Of a stretch of 11,390 nucleotides of DNA, positions 1 through 6,816 are shown piece after piece. Below the pieces are notes generated by a model. That model was not told where the DNA came from. It saw nothing but the letters and a program-made list of their open reading frames with translations, and searched no databases. This stretch comes from Actinomycetales bacterium (GTDB taxonomy: Bacteria > Actinomycetota > Actinomycetes > Actinomycetales > Actinomycetaceae): assembly GCA_022838965.1 (NCBI GenBank), contig JALHDK010000049.1:1-11390 (forward strand), in the 5' to 3' direction. The position numbers and the translations under genes were made by a program. Position 1 is the first letter of the stretch. Every line of letters begins with the position of its first letter.

Positions 1-131
1 CCGATCCGGTGGTGGGTGGTGAGTCCGGCGTCGCGCCCGATCCGGTGGTGGGTGGTGAGTCCGGCGTCGCGCCCGATCCGGTGGTGGGTGGTGAGTCCGT
101 CGTCGCGCCCGATCCGGTGGTGGGTGGTGAG
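1..131 (+). repeat. 36-bp in-frame tandem repeat, open at left edge
   Basis: Full units lie at 9-44, 45-80 and 81-116. The first two are identical, and the third differs by one base (GGC to GTC, Gly to Val). A partial fourth copy covers 117-131, and 1-8 is the end of a preceding unit. The period is a multiple of three, so copy-number changes keep the frame and only lengthen or shorten a Val/Gly/Pro/Asp-rich stalk ahead of the wall-lytic domain. Near-identity of the units suggests recent expansion. The total copy number cannot be seen. Confidence 0.9.
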
Positions 132-992
132 ACGCCCCGGGCGAGCGACGAAGCCGGATCGGCTGTCGATTCGGGCCCGGCCTCCACATCTGCTGCCGAG
201 GCACCCGCCCTCGTCACCGCCGGTGTGGGCGCGATCGAAACGTATCTCGCCGCGCTGCGGCAGCATGAGTCGGGCAACAACTACACGGCACTGAGCCGGA
301 TCTCCACTGCTTCGGGCGCCTACCAGTACATCGACTCCACCTGGGCGAACTTCGCTGGCTTTGCGCGAGCCTATCTCGCTCCGCCCGCCGTGCAGGACGC
401 CCGCGCACGATCGGATGCGCTGAGAGCCTTCGCAATGTATGGCAATTGGGAGCAGGTAGCGGCAGCGCACTTCTACCCGAAGTGGGCGGGCGACCGCTCC
501 CTGTGGCACATGGTGCCCGCGCCCGGGAACCCAACAGTTCAAGCGTATGTCGACAGGGTCCTCCGGCTGATGGGTCTCCCGTCCAGCGAGCCACTCCGGC
601 CGTCGGACACTGCAGCCGGACCCACAAACACCACGTCTGCGGCCGCGGTGGCCGCGGTCACCGAGATCACTGCCCCGGATGTCACGGAGGCATCCGGCAC
701 CGCCTCTGCGTCCGAGGTCACGGTTGGCGGGCCTCCTGGCAGCCGCGAGACGGCTCGAACAGCCGGCGAGTCGGACTCTGACGCACCCACCTTGGAATCA
801 CCCGCGACTCTTCGCGCATCGACTCGGACTGACGCGGACGCCACTGTCCTCAACACCTCAGCCGGCGGACGCGATCGCGAGTCCGGCCATCACGGCGGCA
901 TCGACACGCGGGTCCTGGCCATTACGCCCGCGGACCGTGCCCGGATGCACCACTCGTGCGGACATGCCCGCTCTCCGCGTCGAGCCGCCTGA
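1..992 (+). CDS. Lysozyme-like/SLT-type transglycosylase domain protein, 5' end outside window (partial)
   Basis: Probable peptidoglycan-cleaving protein, open at the left edge. The reading frame (codons from base 3) is already inside a repeat at the edge, so the GTG at 9 is not a credible start. Counting from that GTG, residues 1-41 are a 12-residue repeat (consensus VVGGESGVAPDP), and 42-70 are an Ala/Ser/Pro-rich linker. Residues about 74-190 form a transglycosylase/lysozyme-like domain with the catalytic-type Glu in RQHESGNNY (E87), then SGAYQYIDSTW and AAAHFYPKW, as in actinobacterial wall hydrolases. Residues about 191-327 are Ala/Thr/Ser/Asp-rich low complexity, without LPxTG or an obvious membrane segment. 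An export signal, if any, lies upstream. The gene is convergent with the catabolic train and probably unrelated to it. The fold call is good; the exact family (SLT, RPF-like or phage-type lysozyme) is not settled. Confidence 0.75.
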   Translation, partial: DPVVGGESGVAPDPVVGGESGVAPDPVVGGESVVAPDPVVGGETPRASDEAGSAVDSGPASTSAAEAPALVTAGVGAIETYLAALRQHESGNNYTALSRISTASGAYQYIDSTWANFAGFARAYLAPPAVQDARARSDALRAFAMYGNWEQVAAAHFYPKWAGDRSLWHMVPAPGNPTVQAYVDRVLRLMGLPSSEPLRPSDTAAGPTNTTSAAAVAAVTEITAPDVTEASGTASASEVTVGGPPGSRETARTAGESDSDAPTLESPATLRASTRTDADATVLNTSAGGRDRESGHHGGIDTRVLAITPADRARMHHSCGHARSPRRAA

Positions 993-1046
993 GGCGACGC
1001 AGCGGGCGGACCCGGGTGTTTCGTCCCGCGGGCCACGACTGGCCGG
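993..1046. other. Convergent intergenic gap with weak hairpin
   Basis: This is the gap between the ends of the transglycosylase gene and the aromatic hydroxylase gene. At 1031-1044 there is a perfect 5-bp GC-rich inverted repeat (GGCCA/TGGCC, loop CGAC). An imperfect GCGGG/CCCGC pairing lies at 1002-1029. Neither is followed by a clear T-run on either strand. Termination here is plausible from the gene arrangement, but the sequence does not show a classical intrinsic terminator. Confidence 0.3.
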
Positions 1047-2369
1047 TCAGAAGCCCGCCGAGCTCAGCGGGATCGGGGTGAACATCTCCGGCTCGTCCTC
1101 GGGGTACAGGGCAGTGGGGCCCCACACCCAGTCCGTGAACTCCCATGTGTGCGGGTCCAGGGCCCGCATGATCCGGTTACGCTGCGCACGCTTGAGGCCA
1201 TCCAGGTGCCAGAGTTCACCCCACACGCGGCCCGTCGAGAGGATCCTGCGGCAGTGCTCCGGACGCACCGCGTTGTAAGCCGCCAGCACGGCGTCCCAGT
1301 CAACAGTGCCGTCGAGGGTCCGATGCCGCTCCACGTGCTGCGCCATCACCCAACCGTCCTCGATGGCCATGATCGCGCCCTGCGCCATGTACTGGAGCGG
1401 CGGGTGGGCGGCGTCCCCCAGCAGGGCTATCCGCCCGTCCAGCCAGTTCATGATCGGGTCACGGTCGAACATCCGCCACCACCGGTCCCGCCACATCAGC
1501 GGGAGCCCCTTCTGGATCGGTTCGCAGGTGCCCTCGAAGGCGGCGTCCAGTTCGTCCGGCGTCCCCCAGTCATCCTCGCCGCGCAGTGCCTTCGGAGACT
1601 CGAACACCGCCACCTGGTTGAACATCTCACCGGCGCGCAGGGCGTACTGCACGAAGTGGCAGCGGGGTCCGATGTAGACCTGCACGGCACCGGGGTCGAT
1701 CTGGTTGGCGGCCGCCTGCTCGATGGGGACGGCGCCGCGGTAGGCGACGTATGCAGAGCTGACGGGCTCGTCCGCGACGATCCCGGGACGCGCCACCGAG
1801 TGGATGCCGTCGGCTGCGATCACGACGGGCGCGTCCGCAGTCGTCCCGTCCGCGAAAGTGACCCGAGCGCCGCCGCGGATATTCTCGTATCTGGCGGCCC
1901 TCATCCCGCCATGGAGCTCAACCCCCTGGCGCTGGGCGGCCCGGAGGAAGATGCCGTGCAGGTCGCTGCGGTGGATGACCATGTAGGGATAGCCGTACCG
2001 CTCCTCGACCCTGCGCAGGTCGAGGGTGATGAGGGGTTCCGCGTTCAGCGCGTCTCTCATGACCATGCGGTCGGGGAGGACGCCCAGCCGCTTGGCCTCG
2101 TCCAGCAGCCCCAGGTCATCGAGGATGCGGGTGCAGTTCGAGGCGATCTGCATCCCCGCGCCGACTTCGCCGAACTCCGCCTGGCGCTCGTAGAGCCGCA
2201 CCCTCACCCCCTTCCGGCTCAGCGCAGTGGCGGCCGCCAGGCCGCCGATGCCGCCGCCGATGATGATGACGTCGACCGGTCCGCCAGAGGAGGTCTCCTG
2301 GACCACGGTTGACTCGCGGCGGGCATTGGGATCCATGGTGGTGTTCGACATCGCAGCGTCACTGCTCAT
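1047..2369 (-). CDS. 3-hydroxybenzoate 6-hydroxylase (FAD monooxygenase)
   Basis: Cytosolic group A flavoprotein, 440 aa, expected to convert 3-hydroxybenzoate to gentisate using NAD(P)H and O2. Visible motifs are the Rossmann GGGIGG (38-43), the ribose-binding Glu in LYERQ (E61), VIAADGIHS (183-191) and the FAD GD motif ALLGDAAHPP (315-324). From memory, long stretches match the Rhodococcus jostii RHA1 enzyme: YIGPRCHF, FNQVAVFESP, RDRWWRMFDRDPI and GELWHLDG. The RHA1 catalytic pair His213/Gln301 corresponds to H238 and Q326 here, with the same 88-residue spacing. The start was chosen because AAGGA sits 6 nt before it; a longer frame from 2414 would overlap the preceding gene. It carries about 30 extra N-terminal residues compared with RHA1, so an internal Met (7 or 12) remains possible. 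It is the last gene of the train, 10 bp after the isomerase. A close homologue acting on another hydroxybenzoate cannot be excluded. Confidence 0.88.
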   Translation of the reverse strand: MSSDAAMSNTTMDPNARRESTVVQETSSGGPVDVIIIGGGIGGLAAATALSRKGVRVRLYERQAEFGEVGAGMQIASNCTRILDDLGLLDEAKRLGVLPDRMVMRDALNAEPLITLDLRRVEERYGYPYMVIHRSDLHGIFLRAAQRQGVELHGGMRAARYENIRGGARVTFADGTTADAPVVIAADGIHSVARPGIVADEPVSSAYVAYRGAVPIEQAAANQIDPGAVQVYIGPRCHFVQYALRAGEMFNQVAVFESPKALRGEDDWGTPDELDAAFEGTCEPIQKGLPLMWRDRWWRMFDRDPIMNWLDGRIALLGDAAHPPLQYMAQGAIMAIEDGWVMAQHVERHRTLDGTVDWDAVLAAYNAVRPEHCRRILSTGRVWGELWHLDGLKRAQRNRIMRALDPHTWEFTDWVWGPTALYPEDEPEMFTPIPLSSAGF

Positions 2370-2375
2370 GTGTGG

Positions 2376-2380
2376 TCCTT
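2376..2380 (-). promoter_or_regulatory. Ribosome binding site deciding the hydroxylase start
   Basis: AAGGA on the minus strand lies 6 nt before the ATG at 2369 and touches the stop codon of the isomerase gene. It favours this ATG over the upstream one at 2414. Confidence 0.7.
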
Positions 2381-3099
2381 CAGAGCCAGGGGGGAAGGGG
2401 AGGTGGTGGTCCACCGTCGGTGGTGGTCACGTTCCGGCAGGGGCGGCCGGCAAGCCAGGCGGTGACCTCGGCCAGCGGGCCGGTGACGACGACGGGCTCG
2501 CCGTCACCCGCGACCTGCCACCGCCCGGGGTTGTCGTCCGGGACGACCCGCACGGCCGGGTTGCCGCCGGCCGACCGCTTGCCGACGATGTCGCTCACCA
2601 GCGCCACGCGGAAATCCGTGGGCAGGTCGGCGAACGACACTCCGGCGTCGAAGTCAACGGAGTGGACCATGACCTCCCGGGCACGCAGCCAGGGCGTCTC
2701 GGACGCGGGCACGGTGCGACCCTGGGCGGTGACCACGGCCGCGTTCCACTGATCCTCGCCCAGTCCGGCCCATCCGTCCGCCAGTTCGCGCGCGGTCCGG
2801 TCGAACCACGCCGCCAGCACGGCTGCGGGGAGCGTGGCGCCTGCCTCGATCTCCGCGGCGCGCTGCCCGGGCGAGCGGTACATGGGGGTTTCGACGCCGG
2901 TGCGCGCCCACGTGACGAGATTGCCCACGGCCGCGGCGTTGGCGGCCAGATGGGCCAGCAGGTGCTTGCGGGACCAGCCCGGCAGCCCGCTCGGTGCCGC
3001 GAACGCGGCGTCGTCGGTGCCGAGTGCGGCCAGCGCCCGCCGGACGAGCGCCGTGCCCTCGTCCACCCAGCGCAGCGCGTCGGCAGGTGTCCGGATCAT
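2380..3099 (-). CDS. Mycothiol-dependent maleylpyruvate isomerase
   Basis: Isomerises maleylpyruvate to fumarylpyruvate in the gentisate pathway, using mycothiol instead of glutathione. The protein is 239 aa, the usual size. The N-terminal DinB-like four-helix domain (about 1-160) contains LPGWSRKHLLAHLAANA (39-55) and REVMVHSVDFDAG (141-153). The zinc ligands known from the Corynebacterium glutamicum enzyme (His52, Glu144, His148) correspond to H50, E142 and H146, with identical spacing. The C-terminal domain (about 160-225) is followed by a proline-rich tail (PPPPLPPWL). The start ATG overlaps the hydrolase stop by 4 bp (ATGA), implying translational coupling; no strong Shine-Dalgarno is seen. 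Its position next to the dioxygenase and fumarylpyruvate hydrolase fixes its role. Confidence 0.92.
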   Translation of the reverse strand: MIRTPADALRWVDEGTALVRRALAALGTDDAAFAAPSGLPGWSRKHLLAHLAANAAAVGNLVTWARTGVETPMYRSPGQRAAEIEAGATLPAAVLAAWFDRTARELADGWAGLGEDQWNAAVVTAQGRTVPASETPWLRAREVMVHSVDFDAGVSFADLPTDFRVALVSDIVGKRSAGGNPAVRVVPDDNPGRWQVAGDGEPVVVTGPLAEVTAWLAGRPCRNVTTTDGGPPPPLPPWL

Positions 3100-3923
3100 C
3101 CGGCCACCACCCGGTTCCGGAGCGACCCGATACCCTCGATCGTGCAGGTAACCGTCTGTCCGGGGCAGAGGTAGACCGGTGGCTTCCGGGCGTGTCCCAC
3201 GCCTCCGGGCGTGCCGGTGGCGATGAGGTCGCCGGGCCGCAGCCGGATCATGGTGGAGACGTACTCCACGAGTGCCACCGGGTCGAAGAGCAGGTCGCCG
3301 GTGGTGTCGGACTGCATGACCTGCCCGTCCACCGTGGTCGAGATGGCGAGGGCGGGGCGAACCCCGCCGAGCTCGTCCGGGGTGACGAGGAAGGGTCCCA
3401 CCGGCGTGGTGGAGTCCCAGTTCTTGCCCTGGGTCCACTCGCGGGTGCGGAACTGCCAGTCACGGCAGGTGACGTCGTTCATCACCGTGAAGCCCGCGAT
3501 GGCGGCCTCGGCCTCGGCGCCCCGCGCCCGGCGGACCGGCCGGCCGATGACCACGGTGAGCTCGGCCTCCCAGTCGAACTGCTCGGTCTCCTCCGGTCGC
3601 ACGATGTCGTCGGTTGGGCCCAGCAGGGTGTCGGCGAACTTGGTGAAGAGCGTCGGGAACTCCGGAAGGGGCCGGCCCATCTCGGTGATGTGGGTCCGGT
3701 AGTTCAGCCCCACACACACCACCTTGGACGGCGCGGGGATGAGGGTGGCGAACTCGGCGCCGTCGGCCGGGTAGGCCGGCCCGACGGCGGACGCGGCCAC
3801 CTCCCTCCAGTCCTCCCGGGCGAGGAACTCGCCGAGGTCGGCGGCCCCGAGGTCGACGAGCCGGCCCTCCTCGACCCGGACGGCGCGCGTCCCGGCGCCC
3901 GTGCGGAGCGTGGCGAGCTTCAC
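3096..3923 (-). CDS. Fumarylpyruvate hydrolase (fumarylacetoacetate hydrolase family)
   Basis: Expected to cleave fumarylpyruvate to fumarate and pyruvate, the last step of the gentisate route. The protein is 275 aa, typical of the short FAH family. Residues 1-60 form a small N-terminal domain. The FAH core follows with CVGLNYRTHITEMG (70-83), metal-binding E119 and E121 in DWEAEL, D150 in VMNDVT, K167 in QGKNWDS, and the GTPGGVG turn (237-243). Translation starts at GTG, supported by a strong GGAGGT 6 nt upstream; GTGA overlaps the stop of the dioxygenase gene by 4 bp. The downstream isomerase overlaps the same way. By motif alone it could be another FAH-family hydrolase such as an acylpyruvase; the dioxygenase and isomerase neighbours make fumarylpyruvate the natural substrate. 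Confidence 0.9.
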   Translation of the reverse strand: MKLATLRTGAGTRAVRVEEGRLVDLGAADLGEFLAREDWREVAASAVGPAYPADGAEFATLIPAPSKVVCVGLNYRTHITEMGRPLPEFPTLFTKFADTLLGPTDDIVRPEETEQFDWEAELTVVIGRPVRRARGAEAEAAIAGFTVMNDVTCRDWQFRTREWTQGKNWDSTTPVGPFLVTPDELGGVRPALAISTTVDGQVMQSDTTGDLLFDPVALVEYVSTMIRLRPGDLIATGTPGGVGHARKPPVYLCPGQTVTCTIEGIGSLRNRVVAG

Positions 3924-5050
3924 CGCGCCACCTCCACCCGGTGCAGGTCGAGCCTCTCGAAGATCGGGCTGTCGCTGAAGCGGAAGAGGTCGAGGGCGCG
4001 CGAGTCGGAGCCGTCCTGGCCGGCGTCCGCCTTCGCGGAGAACGGCACCCAGCTCGGGACCACGAACATGTCACCGCGCTCCACGTTCCACGCGTATTCA
4101 CCGACGGTGACCGTACCCGTGCCGTCGAACACCTGGTAGACCGACGAGCCCGTCTCCTTGACGGGAGCGGTCTCGACGCCCGCGGCGACGCGGTGGAACT
4201 CGGTGCGGATCGTCGGGAGGACGTCGAGGCCGGTGTTCGGGTTCGTGTAGCGGACTGCTGCGTGACCGGGCTCGACGGTCACGGCGTGGCCGGCGCGTTC
4301 GAGTTGCAGCTGGTCGCGCAGGGCGGCATCGGTGTACTCCCACCGGTAGGCGAGCAGCGGGGACTTCGGGGTGGGTCCGAGGAACCGCAGCGGGGTGAGG
4401 CCGGGGCGGCCCCACAGCATCTCGGCGCGTGAGACGTCCGGCGTCTCGAGCGCATCGATCTCGTCGGGACCGAACTCGAAGAAGGTGGATTCGATCTGGT
4501 ACTGGAACGGGATGTCCAGGCCGTCGATCCAGGCCATCGACTGTTCGGACGGGTTCTGGTGGGCGTGCCACGCCCAGCCGCCCTGGGGCAGGAAATCGCC
4601 CCGGCGCATGGGGACGGGGTCGGAGTTGACGATGGTCCAGACGCCCTCACCCTCGACGACGAAGCGGAAGGCGTTCTGGGTGTGGCGGTGGTAGGGGGCG
4701 ACCTCATCGGGGCCGAGGTACTGGATGGCGGCCCAGAGTGTCGGGGTGGCGTAGGGCCGCCCGCCGAGGGTCGGGTTCGCGAGCGCGATGGCGCGGCGCT
4801 CGCCGCCCCGGCCGACCGCGACGATCTCTCCGGCCTTGGCGGCCAACCGGATCAGGTTCTGCCAGCGCCACAGGTGGGGCGCGGCCTTGCTCCGCGGGTG
4901 GAACGGCATCAGGTCGCCGATCTCGTACCACAGCGGAATCAGCATCTCCTGCTCGAAACCCCGGTAGAGCTCAACCAGGTCGGGAGTGACGGGCGGCTGG
5001 TTGGGGGCCTCCCTGGCCTCGAGCCGGACGGGTGTGGGGTGCGAGATCAT
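3920..5050 (-). CDS. Gentisate 1,2-dioxygenase (bicupin, Fe(II))
   Basis: Opens the gentisate ring to maleylpyruvate using O2 and Fe(II) in the cytosol. The protein is 376 aa, in the range of the family (gentisate, salicylate and 1-hydroxy-2-naphthoate dioxygenases). Cupin 1 (about 100-180) has PYHRHTQNAFRFVVEGEG (119-136) and GGWAWHAHQN (157-166). Its ligands H121, H123 and H162 match the spacing of His119/121/160 in salicylate 1,2-dioxygenase. Cupin 2 (about 280-345, with VYQVFDGTGTV and ERGDMFVVPSWVPFSA) lacks the histidine cluster, as expected for the non-metal domain of this family. GAGGAG lies 8 nt before the ATG. It begins the gentisate block after the largest gap in the train (56 bp). 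Salicylate or 1-hydroxy-2-naphthoate activity cannot be ruled out by motif, but the neighbouring 3-hydroxybenzoate 6-hydroxylase and maleylpyruvate isomerase favour gentisate. Confidence 0.92.
   Translation of the reverse strand: MISHPTPVRLEAREAPNQPPVTPDLVELYRGFEQEMLIPLWYEIGDLMPFHPRSKAAPHLWRWQNLIRLAAKAGEIVAVGRGGERRAIALANPTLGGRPYATPTLWAAIQYLGPDEVAPYHRHTQNAFRFVVEGEGVWTIVNSDPVPMRRGDFLPQGGWAWHAHQNPSEQSMAWIDGLDIPFQYQIESTFFEFGPDEIDALETPDVSRAEMLWGRPGLTPLRFLGPTPKSPLLAYRWEYTDAALRDQLQLERAGHAVTVEPGHAAVRYTNPNTGLDVLPTIRTEFHRVAAGVETAPVKETGSSVYQVFDGTGTVTVGEYAWNVERGDMFVVPSWVPFSAKADAGQDGSDSRALDLFRFSDSPIFERLDLHRVEVAR
3930..3935 (-). promoter_or_regulatory. Ribosome binding site for the GTG start of the fumarylpyruvate hydrolase
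   Basis: GGAGGT on the minus strand lies 6 nt before the GTG at 3923, inside the end of the dioxygenase gene. It supports a non-ATG start at the GTGA overlap. Confidence 0.75.
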
Positions 5051-5058
5051 CGGGGTTT

Positions 5059-5064
5059 CTCCTC
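5059..5064 (-). promoter_or_regulatory. Ribosome binding site of the dioxygenase
   Basis: GAGGAG on the minus strand lies 8 nt before the ATG at 5050, within the 56-bp gap 5051-5106. No convincing -35/-10 pair was seen in that gap, so read-through from the upstream genes is the simpler reading. Confidence 0.65.
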
Positions 5065-5106
5065 GTGGGTGGTGGTGGGTCGGACGGTTCGTGGCGCTGA
5101 CCGCCG

Positions 5107-6816
5107 CTACGGCGTCGTCGTGGTGAACGGGAGGACCAGACGGGACGGGTGCGTGGCGTCGCGGTAGATCGTGTGCGTGACCGGCCTGCCCACTGGAAGG
5201 TGGAACGCGTCCGGCGGCAGCAGGGCGTTGTGCTCGTCGGCCAGCGGCTCGTCGTTGGACAGCTCCAGCACCAGGCGGTGGCCCGGGAGGAAGGTGGCCG
5301 CGAAGGGGTACAGGCGGATGACGTACTCCTCGATCGCTCCCGGCTCCACCGGGACCGCGCGGGTGTGCGGGTGGTACGGATTGCCCTCGGTGGTCCGGTC
5401 ATCGAGCTCGCGGTGCGACGCCTTGAGGTACCCGGTGGTCACGAGCTGGCGTGTGCCGTTCGGCGCGTAGTCCCAGAGGCGCAGGATGAAGTTGGTGTCA
5501 TCCTGGTCGATCGCCGCGAAGATGTGCGCCGCGCCCTGGCCGATCATCTCGGTGGGTTCCGCGAACGGGGCTGTCGACCAGCTCAGGATCTGCACCTCGT
5601 CGGTCACCGTGAGCGGTGCCTGGAAGAACCCATCCGGAGCGGCGTGCTCCGGCCCCATCCTCTCGGGCTCGCTGGAGAGCTTCCGCCGGGGACGGAGGTA
5701 CAACGCGCGGTGCTCCACCTTCTTCGGCGGCCAGGTCTCTCCGGTCACGGTCTCGCGTGAGCCCTCCACGAAGACGGTGACAGCAGGCTCGTCCATCACG
5801 CCGTTGTCGATGCCCCGGATCCAGTAGTCATACCAGCGGAACATCTTGTCGTGTTCCTCGATGAACGGCCGCGACTGCATGGGTGGGTAGGGGCCGATGT
5901 CCAGCTTCTTCGGGCCCTTCAGCGCGTGGAACAGCTCGATCGTGCCGTCCATGGTCCACCCGCGCCCCTGGTCGATCTGCAGCCACACCGGGATGTCGAT
6001 GTTCGGGGCGAGGGTGATGGGATTGCGCTCCTCGTACCACTCGCCGTGGAGCTCGTTCGTGACGATGTCGAACCAGGCCTCGTGGTTCGTCGGGTAGTTG
6101 AGGACATGCACCAGGTTCGGCCATGCCGCCACGTCCGGGTCCGCGAGTCGCCGCGCCACTCGCTCGCGCACCTCATCCGCCGTGAACGTCTCGAGCATGC
6201 GGGACTTGACCCGGTCGGTGAACGCCCAGCCGGAGTCACCGCCGCGCCCCTCCCGCGCGGCCCGGGGCATGAACCACATGACACCGCCGTGGTAGGTGGT
6301 CTCGTAGAAGTCGTAATGGCCGCCGGAGACGAAGATGGCCTTCAGGTGCGGTGGCCGCTCGGCCGCGGCGAGGACCTGCATGGAGCCGAAGTAGGAGATG
6401 CCGATCATGCCCACGTTGCCGTCGCACCAGGGCTGGGAGGCCACCCACTCGATGAAGTCGTACGCGTCCTGTCCGAGGGGGACCCCACCGGCGTTGTAGT
6501 TGCCGATGTGCTCGCCCTCGGAGTGGCCGGTGCCGCGCAGGTCCCCGATGACGTGCACGTAGTCCTCGGCGACGACGCGGGCGATGTCTCCCGCCTCGAT
6601 GCAGCCATCCCACATGGGGGAGGGCCGCCGTTGCGGCGGCATGGTGAGAGCCAGCGCCTGGAGTTCCTTGCCGTAGGGGCTGAGCGCCACCAGAGCAGGC
6701 CGCGGCTTCTCCTCGGGGCCCTCGTACGCGTCCGCGGCGAGGAGGACGCCGTCGCGCATCGGCACGCGCAGGTCCTTGCGGATGCGAATCTGCCCGGCGT
6801 CCCGGATCTCAGCCAT
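5107..6816 (-). CDS. CocE/NonD-type hydrolase (X-Pro dipeptidyl-peptidase S15 family)
   Basis: Predicted serine hydrolase for an ester or amide bond, 569 aa, the usual size of the family. The N-terminal alpha/beta hydrolase domain begins with LRVPMRDGVLLAADAY (16-31), has an oxyanion-type Tyr in LSPYGK (Y48), DLRGTGHSEG (92-101) and the nucleophile elbow GISYFGS (S141). A helical cap covers about 175-270, and a jelly-roll-like C-terminal domain spans about 345-569. The second half of the triad is odd: where CocE has GWYD and GPWSH, this protein reads QGRGWTMDG (283-291) and DIGPYPPMQ (306-314), so the standard Asp and His are not at the usual places. The start has AAGGAG 7 nt upstream and overlaps the MBL gene by 8 bp; the much longer frame from 7218 would lie over that gene. 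The substrate is unknown; a role in the aromatic upper pathway is inferred from position. Confidence 0.82.
   Translation of the reverse strand: MAEIRDAGQIRIRKDLRVPMRDGVLLAADAYEGPEEKPRPALVALSPYGKELQALALTMPPQRRPSPMWDGCIEAGDIARVVAEDYVHVIGDLRGTGHSEGEHIGNYNAGGVPLGQDAYDFIEWVASQPWCDGNVGMIGISYFGSMQVLAAAERPPHLKAIFVSGGHYDFYETTYHGGVMWFMPRAAREGRGGDSGWAFTDRVKSRMLETFTADEVRERVARRLADPDVAAWPNLVHVLNYPTNHEAWFDIVTNELHGEWYEERNPITLAPNIDIPVWLQIDQGRGWTMDGTIELFHALKGPKKLDIGPYPPMQSRPFIEEHDKMFRWYDYWIRGIDNGVMDEPAVTVFVEGSRETVTGETWPPKKVEHRALYLRPRRKLSSEPERMGPEHAAPDGFFQAPLTVTDEVQILSWSTAPFAEPTEMIGQGAAHIFAAIDQDDTNFILRLWDYAPNGTRQLVTTGYLKASHRELDDRTTEGNPYHPHTRAVPVEPGAIEEYVIRLYPFAATFLPGHRLVLELSNDEPLADEHNALLPPDAFHLPVGRPVTHTIYRDATHPSRLVLPFTTTTP

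Noticed and set aside
9..11. GTG as the start of the transglycosylase gene
   Set aside because: It is the first codon of a repeat unit, and bases 3-8 encode the end of the preceding unit in the same frame, so the gene continues beyond the edge.
1..131. CRISPR array
   Set aside because: The units are directly adjacent with no unique spacers and are in frame with a coding sequence.
1002..1044. Intrinsic terminator between the convergent genes
   Set aside because: The stems are short or imperfect and no T-run follows on either strand, so it is kept only as a weak hairpin in a gap.
1149..2312. Long plus-strand open frame opposite the 3-hydroxybenzoate hydroxylase
   Set aside because: It is an antisense shadow of a strongly supported gene; its translation is Val/His/Arg/Gly-rich with no recognisable domain, as expected from GC-rich codon bias.
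3100..3438. N-terminal extension of the maleylpyruvate isomerase
   Set aside because: It lies over the fumarylpyruvate hydrolase gene; the ATG at 3099 gives the normal family length and the ligand positions known for the family.
2994..4139. Long plus-strand open frame opposite the fumarylpyruvate hydrolase and dioxygenase
   Set aside because: Antisense shadow across two recognised genes, with no domain and no Shine-Dalgarno-supported start.
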